This document shows, piece by piece, positions 1-10,545 of a DNA stretch of 60,000 bases (the stretch's first letter is position 1; each line of letters begins with the position of its first letter). Source of the stretch: Tubiluchus corallicola (lineage: Eukaryota; Priapulida; Priapulimorpha; Priapulimorphida; Tubiluchidae). The position numbers and the translations under genes are program-made. Below the pieces are notes generated by a model. It was not told where the DNA came from. It saw only the letters and a list, made by a program, of their open reading frames with translations, and ran no database searches. The DNA lies in assembly GCA_030141605.1 (NCBI GenBank), contig JAQGDQ010000182.1:176001-236000 (forward strand), given 5' to 3'.

Positions 1-2351
1 TATGGCTACTGGATGACTATTGATGTTGGCAGCAGGCTAATAAAGCGATGATCTGTCGATCGCATTTCTTACCTGGCCTTTGTATGCAGAAGTAACTGAA
101 GCCAATTTCCAGAGAGAAACTTTCTTTGCATCCAGAGTTGGGATGTTGCAAGCAACATTCCCAGGCTTGATATAGAGATCACAAATTGAAGAATCGTTTC
201 GGAGCGGAAATAAAATTCAAAAAAAGGAAGCTAACTGCCATCACCAAAATGGGGAAAGCAGATCATGTTTACCATTTGTCGACTGAAGAGATATAACTTT
301 GGATCTGTAGAGTAAACTCTATGAATGCAGGTTTACTGCAGTTGAGGATTGCGTTAGAATGTCGAAAAAGGTTTGGTGAACAGATATTGTGGATATTCCA
401 GCCATATTTTTGCCTCTGAAAATCGTCTCTCGTGAAAACGAAGATTTTCTGATTTCATTTGCTCTATCTTCCTTACACGTTTTGTTGTTGTTGTTGTTAC
501 TCGTTTAGATTTAGTTAATTCTGTCAGCTCTATGTTTAAAGTCACAACACAAAAGTAACAGCTACTGTTTACAGCAATTTTATAAAGTACGCTGAAATCA
601 AAAGTGGCCATCGACCTAGTTATACGCATTTAAATTTCAAAGTCGAAAGACTCGTACAGTGATTTGATTGTCATTTCCCGTAAATTACTTTACCTTTATT
701 GTTGTACTTATACATACTGGGTATGTTGTTAAATTGTTATATTGTTAACACGCTGAATTGTCTGTGATATAGTTACAAATGTTTTAGGCAAGACACTAAA
801 TTTAGATCATCATTAAAAAAATTTCACTAGTGAGCACGTATTTTAAGACAACCATTAAAATCTAGTTAATGACCGTAACTCACGCGTGTCTGCCACACAA
901 TTATTTATTAAGAAAAAGTAACTCAAAATAATTTTATACCTCGTGTATAACTTTTGTAACCAAAAATACATACGAACAGTATGGAAATTCTAACACCAAT
1001 TCTCTCTTTGTAGTACGCATAGTTTCATAACAATATTTGGTAAACTTATCGTTTTCACAGTTAACTTTTATGCCACTCTTTATCTTTTTATAGTGAAACC
1101 TATATGCACTTAGTACGAAATTTGGTACGGAATTACGGTGCGATATTTTATCGTACTAGTACGAAACGATTCGATTTTGCAGGTACGGTACGGAATTAGG
1201 GCACACTATTTTCTTAAAGGTACAAAGTACGGCATTTTTTCGTACCGTACCGTACTGCCCGCCTTGCATACAGCATGAAAAATTCTCCGCTAAAGAACCC
1301 TCATAGAGATAAGTGCATTTGTGCGTGATTTACAACCAAGGATCGAGCGCTCGCCTGTAGAAGTATCCAGTGAAAACCATACTGAGTACTTCCAGAAAAC
1401 TTTCGACGCTAGAAAACAATGACGAGAGGTTGTTTAAGTAGCAGTAAGAACAGGTTTATGTGATAACAGGCTTCCAGTGGGCCAAAATGGCTAAGTATTA
1501 CAATATCACATGGAACCAGAGTTACCATATGATACTGTAATCTGCCAAGTGGGTTAAGGTAATCTCGTAAAGCCTGGTAATTAATTTGGAAAAAACAAGG
1601 TATGAGTCGTGCACAAGCATCGCAATTTTTTCTTGTTGCTCTTAATCACTTATGTAAAATTCTTTTCCAAGCTCTGATCGGAATACAGATCGAAGCCATA
1701 TAAGATTGATCAGAAAGAACCAAAAACTTGTGCTTGTGTATAGTAAGCAATCCACTATTGCAATGGCAAGAAACGGGTATGCAATGATAAGCGCTACTTA
1801 AAGCTATTTCAAACTTGTTGACTCGTTTAATTAGGAATTGTCTAGTGGAAATTACTACATAAGGCAGTATCATAAGTACAAATACCAAGCTCAGAGAATA
1901 TAGTGATATCTCTACATTAGAAATAAGATAAGGCCTATTACAGAACCTTGAAGAACACAAACAATGATTTTCATAGATTACTTCGAACCTGTAACTGTTA
2001 ATAAGTGATGATGTATTAGAGAGTGCAGTGAAAGAGACCTGAGACAGTGTGTTCAAGTTTAAAGAGTAATTTGCGTAATTCATCTAATTGTTTCTATCAA
2101 TGGGTATTATACAAACCCGTGTGCACGTGTTTTGGTGTGTTCATAGACCTTTCAAATCAGAGCATTTAATGCAAATCACTAACGAGAACAATTGGTTGCT
2201 GAATATTTGTGTTACAAGGAGCACTTCTTTGCCTACGATTTTGAACAAAAGGACACTTCATGGCATTCCAATAGGTAAACGTATCTTTGTGATTATGTAT
2301 CGTAATAGTTTAATTGTGTTCAGACTTCTCACAAACACTGCTACTTTGCAG
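1..2351. other. Non-coding: upstream intron of the GLUT gene
   Basis: No exon is recognisable here. I looked on the plus strand for the GLUT TM1-TM2 segment (GxNxG...GGMIG...GRR) and did not find it, so this is read as the 3' part of an intron whose 5' exon lies left of the window. Open frames present are short and have no family resemblance. The only structure noted is a GTACGG-rich foldback at 1111-1256. Confidence 0.6.
1111..1256. repeat. GTACGG-rich foldback repeat
   Basis: The motif GTACGG or its complement recurs many times in about 145 bp. GGTACGGAATTA(C/G)GG occurs twice (about 1125 and 1187). The 11-mer GTACGGTACGG at 1183-1193 is perfectly complemented by CCGTACCGTAC at 1243-1253, giving a stem with a loop of about 49 bases. 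It may be a small inverted-repeat transposon remnant; no target-site duplication was established. Confidence 0.5.
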
Positions 2352-2647
2352 AAAAGGAACTCTACTGCTCAACAACCTACTTGCTGTAGTAGCCTCAGCT
2401 CTCCTTGGATTGGCCGTTTTTGCCAATTCACATGAAATGGTTATCATTGGACGGTTCGTCATTGGCTTGAATAGTGGAATTGGTATGGCTACCGGCCCCA
2501 TGTACTTGACGGAAATTGCTCCGGTATCCATTAGAGGTGCTCTGGGAAGCATGCACCAACTCCTCGTCACTTCTGCTATACTCGTCTCACAAATACTGGG
2601 ACTACCTATGATATTAGGCAATGAGAATGGCTGGCCGCTGCTACTAG
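2352..2647 (+). CDS. GLUT exon a (TM3-TM5)
   Basis: Begins after the acceptor TTTGCAG with the third base of a codon and ends before donor GTACGG in phase 1. It encodes [15 protein letters not shown]...GRFVIG...[20 protein letters not shown]...WPLLL, aligning with GLUT1 TM3 to TM5. Confidence 0.92.
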
Positions 2648-5600
2648 GTACGGACTTTAATAACTATAAATTTTGACATTGGACCTTGCGACTTTAAATG
2701 TAAAAAAACGAATTGTAATTCTTGAAGCGGTTGATTACCCAAACACTATTTTTCAAGTAACACTAATTCGACAAAAAGATTTTTGTTTAATGAACTGTGC
2801 TTACTTTCAAATTAAAGCCGTTTGTGAACTGTCCCTAAGTATTGCAACTCACATTAATATAGCCTTTCCCGTTTTATATACATTTTTATGAAACCAATAA
2901 ACAGTTACATTAAAGATTAAAGGGAATAAAATAAAATTCAAAATATGAGACTGTATGAGACTTAAAAGGAATAAGATAAGTCAAGAAGCAAAAGCCTAAT
3001 GCATGCTGCTATTTCTTCTTCTAGGACTTACACTGATACCAGCTATTTACCAGCTGGTCACACTACCCTTTTGTCCAGAAAGTCCGAAGTATCTCCTTAT
3101 TGTCAGACAGCAGACAGCTAAGGCGCAGGCAGCCCTGATAAAACTACGGCAGACATCCGAAGTTTATGATGAACTGGACGAAATGAATCAGGAAAACCAA
3201 AAACTACTAAAAGTTGCGAGGGTATCAATGATTTATGCATCATTTTTATACCTGCTTGCAGGTTCTGTTAAATTCATTATTGAACAAAATGAGTAGTATA
3301 TCTCTTTCGTCTTTGCATCGTTTTTCTTTCATCTTCCAGTCCTAGGAGATTGTCGACATCACAAGTAAACTAACGAATCTATCAGCATAGGTATTTATCT
3401 TTTTGAATAACAATAGTAGTGGTTTACTGAAAAATATCGTAGAAGAAATAACCTACTGCAAAGTTTGAAAACTGTTGATGATTGTTTACCCCCAGGTTTT
3501 GAAAATTGTTATAAAGATTACGTCCATTTCTTGTTTTAACTAATGGCCAGATGATGATAATGATGATGATGATGTGATGACGACGACGACGATGATCATG
3601 ATGATGACGATGATGATGATGGTGACGTATGTCACTAAACAGACGCTAAAAGACAATATGCAAAATTCATGCATTATACATAATGAATTTTAATGTCACT
3701 AATCACTACTAAAGAGCATACTGCGAACTTTTAAGTTATATGACATATAAACTTATGTTTATATAAACTGCACGCTTGCTTTTCTGTAACCGCTTCTTTT
3801 GGAAAGGTAAATGAACTTATTTACATGTTGTTTCGTTCCTTGAATAATTTAGTTTTCTACAGTACATGGAAGCCTGTTTAAATTTGACAACCTTCTACTG
3901 CTGCATTTTGCCTGGAACTCATGAAGTATGATCTAATGTCAATATGTGTAAGTTTGAATGTTCAAGGAAATTTGCATTGGACAGGTAAGTTACATTTTTC
4001 TATTAATTTCTTGTGTGTTCCAGGTTCGCTTTACAGATTTGTTTGTGAACAGAGCTCTGTGCTTACCACTGATGATCACTGTTGTCTTGAATCTGGCGCA
4101 GCAACTTTCTGGTATAAATGCTGTAAGTATAATCTAATCTAACCTAACGCAGTGAGTAAAAGCACTTAGATGCTAAACATAACTGAATCAAATTCCATAG
4201 ATTAAGCCCATTTTTCTATTTAGAAACAATTCTACACAAATCGCTCCCAAACAAGGCTAGTTTAAAGCAAGGACTGCAGCTAGAAAGCGTAAATATGAAA
4301 GGTAGAACTTTCTTACTTGTGAAATAACATACATGATGCCATTCGTCTTAAAATAGATAAGATTATATATATAACTTGGATACAATTCCATGTTCCATGA
4401 ATAATTCTGAAGGAAAAGGTTGGATTTATGAAGCAGCAATTGACCTGCATTTAGGAATATCCGGGCATGAGAAGCAGCAATAGGAAACTCTTGGCGTTTA
4501 ACAAATCAATGGCGAGAGATCTTTAGTCATCTTCCACATAAATAGGACCAAAACCTGGATTAATTATGCAACATAGCAACAGATTACGAGGTTGACCCCA
4601 TGTCAAACCTAACCAGATTGGCAATATGATTTCGCAATCTGTCAATGGGAACAGGCTATAATGTCTGAAGATAAACATACTATATAGGCGTCTCCCTTTT
4701 CCCCATTACTGCAACATACTTTGCCCATCTAAAATTGGAATAATAGTCTAGGCCGACATAAGTGTTCATGATTATTGGCAGAATGAGATAAAATATAGGT
4801 ATTATTTAGGCATTATAGACATCACAGTTGTAAACCTATCTAGGGATTTGATTCATGTAAATTTAAACTTTATAATTATAAAAAAAGGTCTAGAACATAT
4901 AAGTAAAATTGGCTGATGTGGCTAGCTAATATAGATACGTACAGTTTGTTTAGTTAAAGTCACAGAAACATAAGTGCTAAACGTGTATATTATACGTGCA
5001 TATTACTTTGCATATTATTTTACATTTTATTTAGATTTTCTTCTATTCGACGAGGATTTTTACAGAAAATGCGAAAATGACGCAATTAGATGCAGTTTGT
5101 GCCACAATCGGCGTAGGTGCCATCAATGTCATCATGGCCATCATTTTCTTGATGTTGGTAGAGAAGGTTGGAAGACGCAAGTTGCTTCTCGCTGCTCTTG
5201 GAGGCACGTGGGCAACGACAATTTTACTTACCGTGGCTCTGAATTTTCTGGAAAAGGGGGCTGGCAACTCGAGAGCGTGGACAGTAACCTGCATCCTTGG
5301 AATTTTCTTGTTTATCATGGCCTACGGGATGGGTCTTGGTAAGCAATACCTCATCAATGATTTTAGTGTAAACGTTTTTAGAGTTTAAGCTTAATAACAG
5401 CTATAATATTCAGAATTAACGATGGTCTCTATGTGAGCACACACGATGCAAAATCCGTCTCTGCAATAACTGTTTGACAGATTTCTACTCGAAAAATGCT
5501 GTTTTATACAAGTCGCACACGGTACAAAATCTATTTGCAAATAGCTGTATGACGCATATGTCGTCTTAGACAAAATTTTCCCGCACACGGCAACTTTTGT

Positions 5601-8600
5601 ATGCAGCAAACTGTGTCATGAGTAACATTAAAAGCAATTACTAGATGACACGTGAATAAACGATTGGTCTGATTTTATCTGATACAAATTTTGCACCAAG
5701 TCTACATACGAGTGTAGGATGAGTGTACGCCCTGTGAAATGTACTTAATTTTCTATCTTATTCTACTCCCTTTTCTGTGGGCTTGGCACAAAAATTTGTA
5801 TCAGACAGAAATAAATCAGACCAATCAAAAACAATCGTTTAGCCAAGTGTCATTCTATCTAATAATTGCTTGCTGAGGTTACCAATGAAACAGATTGCTT
5901 TGTGGGCGGTGTGGGCGGGCAAATTTTGTCTGAGACGGTTTGCGCCAGAAAGATTAATTTCTGGATCAGGAATGACGGTCAGGAGAAAGCCTGCAAATCT
6001 GCAGACCCACATTTTTTGCCAGTCCATAAGAATGGAAACGGGCTTATTTTGTTAGCCAAATAAGTCTATATGTATTTGTTTAAGTCTGCAGATATTCCTA
6101 TGTACTAGGCATGGAAATTACAGTTTGAAATGGTCCCAGATTTCTCATGCAAGCCTGTTAGTCACAACACAGAGAACACGTTTTTCAGGTTTTAAGATAA
6201 AAAGGCTAGAAAGAACTACAATGTCAATTTAACACTGCGAATGTAAAAATGTTTGCCAACAATTTACTGACTTACCAGACTTGTTTCAAAGTTGCTATTA
6301 AACAGAGTAATTAAAATAATAAATGTATTATGAAACTGAATTTGGAATAAAGTAAAATCTGCAAAAACATGCTATTTAGAGGGCACTTTTCTGCAGACGT
6401 CAGTATTATCAAAGTTTGTCGTGCACTTATGGATGGTCAAGATAAGATTCAATAAAAATACTAAAATATACAAGCAACCTTAAGATCTCCGAAATTCCCT
6501 CAAGTGAAAAATATGGACTGGTTTCAAAGAATCAGAAATAGTAGGACTACAAATAATTATTTTAATAGCGAGGAAATAATCGAACAGTTACGATGTGTGC
6601 TTGGCAACCAAAATTAAACAACGCCGAAGCTGGTCAGTGACGTGTGACTTGCTGGGGCAGTGCCTGCTCAAGGTGGTGTGTTCACTTCTCCTATTCAATA
6701 GCTTATCTTAAAAGCCTCGTCATCACTGTCTCATCTTGATAATGTACCGGTCCCACCGCAGCCATTCAGTTTAAGTAGGTCCTGCCATTGAATGCTGGAT
6801 CACAATTTGCAATGCCAGAATCGTAGAAATTTTAAGATTTTTAAAACGCTTTAATTGCATTAAAATTAGGGATCAATGTCTAATAAATATCTAATACTAC
6901 TATTGTGCAGGTCCTGTCGCAAGGGCAATATCAGGATATCTAAGACTGTCACGAATCATTTCTAGTCGAATCTGTTAATCCTAACATTACAGAAAAATTT
7001 GACCTTTGATCAAAAGTGCATTGACGTTATCAAATTTGTTGTCATAGTGAGGTAATGAAATGTCACAGATAAGTTAAACTATACATTTTTTTATTCAGTG
7101 TGGCAAGACGAGTAATTTGGTGTCCAGTTTATTAAGATTCATGCATTTTTGAAATTTGACCCTTTGACTCTTTTGACCTACTATAAAAATTACTGACATT
7201 TTGAAGAGGATGGTGCAGCTTAGATTTTTTTCAGTGCCTCTCAGGCGGAAATCTGAAACCGCTTTCAAATCTTTGTTCTAGTGAAAATATTGTTTTTTTT
7301 TTGCTATTCGTGTAATAATTTTCGAAATGTCCCAGGATGTGATACGAGTCTTCCTTTTACGTCAATGTTGGAAATCTTTGAAACTGTTGTCTTGTATTGT
7401 TGTTTTGTGTGTTGTGTAGTAAGTGCTATGGTAGTGACAAGGACAAAATATATAAGACTACTGTGGGGTTGCTATCGAAATTTTTAACAGTATTACCCAG
7501 ATCTTATGATGTAGATAATGTAAGAAAATCTGAGACAAATGTGTCTATTGTTTGAAACTATGTTGAGCTTCTTATTACAGAAACAAAGTCAAACCAACAG
7601 ATGCAAATTTTGCTTTTTGAAACGAATCGTAATGAAATAGGTTCACTAAAAGGTAGTTTTTGTTTTGCTGATGAAAAAGTATAAAGAGCTTTTAAATAAT
7701 TTTCCCTAACGTAGGAGCTTGTGAAAGAAATAATGAATTGGATTAAAATAAAGAGCCTATGCTACAAACACGTTATTAAATATTAGGACAGCCGTGGCAT
7801 TTAGACCAGCTAAGGAAAAACTGCAGATGTACAATATTTTTATTCACCACCCAAATATTTGTTTTATGTACGACACATATTTGATATTGTTTATCCTTTT
7901 CAGGATCAATCCCCTGCTTTATTGCTGGAGAGTTGTTTGGTCAAGGTGCACGTCCAGCAGCGATGTCCATGGGAGTGGTGGCTAACTGGTTAGCAAATTT
8001 TCTTGTTGGGCTGTGCTTTCCGCATTTAAAGGTAAAATTAGATGAAGGTAAAATTAAAGGTAATATAATTAAAGGTATAATTCTGTAATCTACTTCAATT
8101 GGTAGCTATAGAATTAGAAGCTGAAGTAGTTTATTATAACTACTTCCTCAGCCTGTATAGCGTAATTTGTCCATTTTTTCTAAAACGTGCTATCGCTGTA
8201 ATTATTTTGCACCAATGAATATCCAAAACGATATACACATCTGCAGATCTAAAATGTGTTTCCAGATAAACAAGCGATGTGGCATTAAGCTTAGCAGAGG
8301 TCGACAATTTTGACTTTCTAGGCAAATTTTTTTCCAAAAACACGTGTCTTTTTCAGCCTGCATGTCTACGTGCATTTAGCAATTTCCATTTTTGGCATCA
8401 AGTTTCTTGGAAGTAATTTGCGAGGTCCTTCTTCTTTGTGAAAAAACCTTTCACTGTCTTCTTAAAAAGCCTCATATATATGATATAATGATATATATGA
8501 TATATACATATATATATATATAAAACACTTATTAATAAGAACATTAAATTTCATAGATTTTTCACAGAATTCTAAACTAACTACTAGTATTGGCGGGACA

Positions 8601-9082
8601 ATGATCCTACTACCAGTTGCTACTGAGCATGAGCAATGATAGTGAGAGATATGTGGTCATGCAGCCCTAAGCACTATATTTTTATTATTATTTGCACAAG
8701 TTTTTTTACAGTCCGGCTCCCCTAGTGCTTCGCGCACATATAAAAAGATAGGTCATACATTTGAAGAAAATTCATTTTTTTCAGAAATTGCTGAGTGGCG
8801 CTCAGGGCACTTCCCATACCTTAGATACGCCACTGTTGTGATTAGTTACTCATCATTCATTTTACAGCATGTGTACTAATCTAATGTTTTTTACAGAATA
8901 CAATGGAACATTACGTCTTCCTGGTTTTCACTGCCCTATTGCCAATTTTCTGGTTGTTCACATTTAAATTTGTACCAGAGACGAAGAACCGACCTATTGA
9001 AGAAATCACAGCTATATTCAAATCAGAAGCGGTAGGCAGCAGTTCAGCAGCAGGTTTCTGTACACGTGACGTCATAACGTGA
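2352..9082 (+). CDS. Facilitative glucose transporter, class-I GLUT-like (5'-partial, 6 exons)
   Basis: Predicted plasma-membrane sugar uniporter of the major facilitator superfamily. Exons 2352-2647, 3025-3221, 4024-4122, 5035-5338, 7904-8031 and 8897-9082 join with matching phases to 402 residues, the length expected from human GLUT1 residue about 91 to its end. Sugar-porter signatures appear in order: GRFVIG and [10 protein letters not shown] (TM4 and its loop), PESPKYLL after TM6, QQLSGINA in TM7 (the QLS motif of glucose-preferring class I members), [10 protein letters not shown] after TM8, an ELFGQGARP loop in the TM10 region, and [11 protein letters not shown] at the end of TM12. In the TM10 loop the Trp corresponding to GLUT1 W388 is Cys ([11 protein letters not shown]), while the W412 equivalent (ANWLANF) is kept. 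The start codon and TM1-2 are missing because they lie outside the window. It is convergent with ARHGAP39. Family assignment is very secure; the exact paralogue number is not. Confidence 0.93.
3025..3221 (+). CDS. GLUT exon b (TM6 and cytoplasmic loop)
   Basis: Acceptor TTCTTCTAG, donor AGG|GTATCA, phase 1 in and phase 0 out. It encodes a hydrophobic helix, the [10 protein letters not shown] signature and a charged intracellular loop ([18 protein letters not shown]) like the GLUT1 TM6-7 loop. Confidence 0.92.
3551..3624 (+). repeat. (GAT)n/(GAC)n trinucleotide repeat
   Basis: Imperfect GAT/GAC trinucleotide tract in a GLUT intron. Confidence 0.9.
4024..4122 (+). CDS. GLUT exon c (TM7, QLS motif)
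   Basis: A 99-bp phase 0-0 exon between CCAG and GTAAGT. It encodes [16 protein letters not shown] then [24 protein letters not shown] is the class I GLUT TM7 signature and includes the equivalent of substrate-binding Q282. Confidence 0.93.
5035..5338 (+). CDS. GLUT exon d (TM7 end to TM10 start)
   Basis: Acceptor TTTATTTAG, donor G|GTAAGC, phase 0 in and phase 1 out. It encodes [34 protein letters not shown] and two hydrophobic helices, aligning with the end of TM7 through TM9 and into TM10 of GLUT1. Confidence 0.93.
5562..5937. mobile_element. Foldback / MITE-like inverted-repeat element
   Basis: The left arm (about 5562-5700) and the reverse complement of the right arm (about 5780-5937) match over most of their length with small indels. 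Shared blocks include CGTCT(T/C)AGACAAAATTT, AAGCAATTA(C/T)TAG, AACGATT and CTGATACAAATTTTTG. The arms flank a unique centre of roughly 80 bp. No transposase is encoded, so this looks like an old non-autonomous element inserted in the GLUT intron between exons d and e. Confidence 0.6.
7904..8031 (+). CDS. GLUT exon e (TM10-TM11)
   Basis: Acceptor TTTTCAG, donor AAAG|GTAAAA, phase 1 in and phase 0 out, 43 codons. It encodes [19 protein letters not shown] followed by [20 protein letters not shown]. The GLUT1 W388 position is Cys and the W412 position is Trp. Three more AAGGTA(A/T) sequences follow the donor. Confidence 0.92.
8466..8524. repeat. AT-rich (TATA)n tract
   Basis: Imperfect TATATA/GATATA simple repeat in the GLUT intron before the last exon. 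Confidence 0.8.
8700..8840 (-). repeat. Possible interspersed-repeat fragment
   Basis: A GC-richer stretch in AT-rich intron, with an AGTGGCG...CGCCACT inverted pair (about 8793-8833) and a GTGCTTCGCGCAC segment. On the minus strand it opens with AGTGGCGTATCTAAGG, resembling repeat termini I have seen in animal genomes, but I cannot name the family. Confidence 0.25.
8897..9082 (+). CDS. GLUT last exon (TM12, C-terminus, stop)
   Basis: Acceptor TTTTTTACAG; 61 codons then TGA at 9080-9082. It encodes [20 protein letters not shown] and the cytoplasmic [19 protein letters not shown] signature that ends TM12 in sugar porters. The tail after AIFKSEA (VGSSSAAGF...) is short and unlike the GLUT1 tail. 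A weak donor-like GTAGGC follows the GCG (Ala) codon of SEA. Confidence 0.92.
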   Translation, partial: NTMEHYVFLVFTALLPIFWLFTFKFVPETKNRPIEEITAIFKSEAVGSSSAAGFCTRDVIT

Positions 9083-9439
9083 ATTTGTAAATTAGGTCAC
9101 AACAGAAAATAATGATTGTTTATAATACAACAAATGATCTGTGATATCACAAAAATCTAAGTTTTGTGATTTTTGTGTCATTACGTTACGATGGTGTGTC
9201 GTCAAAGCAGCAAAATGCTAGTGGGTAGATCACGGCGTATCCTGCCACTGAACAATCCTGAGGCCTTATCAGTGGATAAATAGATGACCACCTGGGCTCA
9301 GTACATGTCCTGTTTCATTCACCATGCTGATTCTGGCGATGTGGAGAAAAGATGCATTCACATCAGAATGTGATATAAGATACTGTGATCTTAGAGGATT
9401 AGCTTTTATAATAAGCTAGCTTCCAGTCCTACTACAAGC

Positions 9440-9670
9440 ATCAACATTAAGTAAGCCCCGCTAGTTTGAACACTGGATTCCAGTTTTGTGCCAAATTGCT
9501 TGAAAAGACTGGAAGCACTAATATGTTTGGATCCGGCACAGAGATACTGTTTACAGTTTTCTATCAATTGTCGAACGTAATTTCTGGAGTGATTGCGAAA
9601 ATTTCACTGATTGGGATTTGATCCGTGAATTGAGAATCAAGTGCCTTATCCATTAAGCCATGAAGTCCCA
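9440..9670 (-). mobile_element. tRNA-Arg-derived SINE-like element
   Basis: Read on the minus strand from 9670, the sequence resembles a tRNA. The D-arm/A box GGCTTAATGGATAAGGC differs by one base from the usual animal tRNA-Arg GGCCTAATGGATAAGGC. A B-box-like GGATCAAATCC lies about 30 bases downstream and is flanked by short stem-like pairs. The anticodon arm is degenerate, so it is not a functional tRNA. The body boundary near 9440 is a guess; the tRNA-like head at 9601-9670 is what I can see. Confidence 0.5.
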
Positions 9671-10519
9671 ATGTTTTATTATACTACTTGACATGTACCA
9701 TTTCTGCATATAGGCCTAGAGACCACATGTCGTGCAGTTCGTGCCGGATCTAAAAAAAAGTACAAAAGACGTGTTACAACAAAACAAATCATGGCGTAGT
9801 TCATGAATGTATTTATTAACTGGACTGAGATGACTGAATGCACAAATGATATATGTCTGACAGCATGTGCCTGTTTGCACTTAAAAATGAGTGGTCGCGC
9901 TGCGCGAGCACAATACAAATCTACAAGAAAATTAACGTAATAGTTTTGTTATTATATAAATTACTGTTATTCTTTTTACCACTAAATCTCTTTTTGCTGG
10001 AGTACTTGCATAGAATTTATTTCAGATGACATTATTTTTGTATTATAGATATAATAATTATTTTTGTTTTCAGTTATCGCTGGATTTTTTTGTTATACAC
10101 TTATGAATTTGTTACGTGTGACTGTTATTATTGTATTACATTTGTTAAGTACGTGTTAAGTGACATCCAATTGTCTCTTAATATTCTATTTCCTTTTTTA
10201 ATATTCATTGCCATGAAAGGCATCAATCGTTAATTCGTGTTTCTACTAATAGAAATGGTACAGTGCCACTAGAAGACTGATCACAACTTATTTCAGGGCA
10301 ACTTTGTCTTTCGTCATCATTTTTCAGAATATTTTTACATTGTTATTGTAGTTCTGTGCCATACGTTTTGTAATGCGGGGTAAGATAAAAAAGTTTATTA
10401 TGTGTTACGTCATGTAGCCCTGTGCTGTACTTTATTATGATGTGCTGTGCTCTGCTGTATTGTGTCGTGTTGTGTTGTGTTATTTTAAAAATCTGCTGAA
10501 CCTTCAAGCTAGCTAACTA

Positions 10520-10525
10520 AATAAA
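10520..10525 (+). terminator. Candidate poly(A) signal of the GLUT gene
   Basis: AATAAA followed within about 15-25 bases by a T/G-rich segment (TGCATTGTTTGCATG). It is a good candidate end for the GLUT transcript, lying before the converging ARHGAP39 3' end. Other AATAAA-like hexamers may also be used. Confidence 0.4.
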
Positions 10526-10545
10526 GTCCAGTGCATTGTTTGCAT

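Larger units (their letters stand above)
9083..10545 (+). other. GLUT 3' UTR (probable)
   Basis: AT-rich non-coding sequence after the stop codon, up to a plausible poly(A) signal at 10520. It contains a tRNA-derived SINE head in the opposite orientation (about 9600-9670) and a TGTGCTG/TGTTG-rich stretch near 10430-10490. The extent is inferred from the signal only. Confidence 0.4.

Noticed and set aside
1646-2083. 145-codon minus-strand frame
   Set aside because: Composition is that of AT-rich intron; no recognisable domain and no homologous feature.
9601-9670. Intact tRNA-Arg gene
   Set aside because: The anticodon arm and acceptor stem do not form a proper cloverleaf; only the internal promoter boxes are conserved, so a SINE is preferred.
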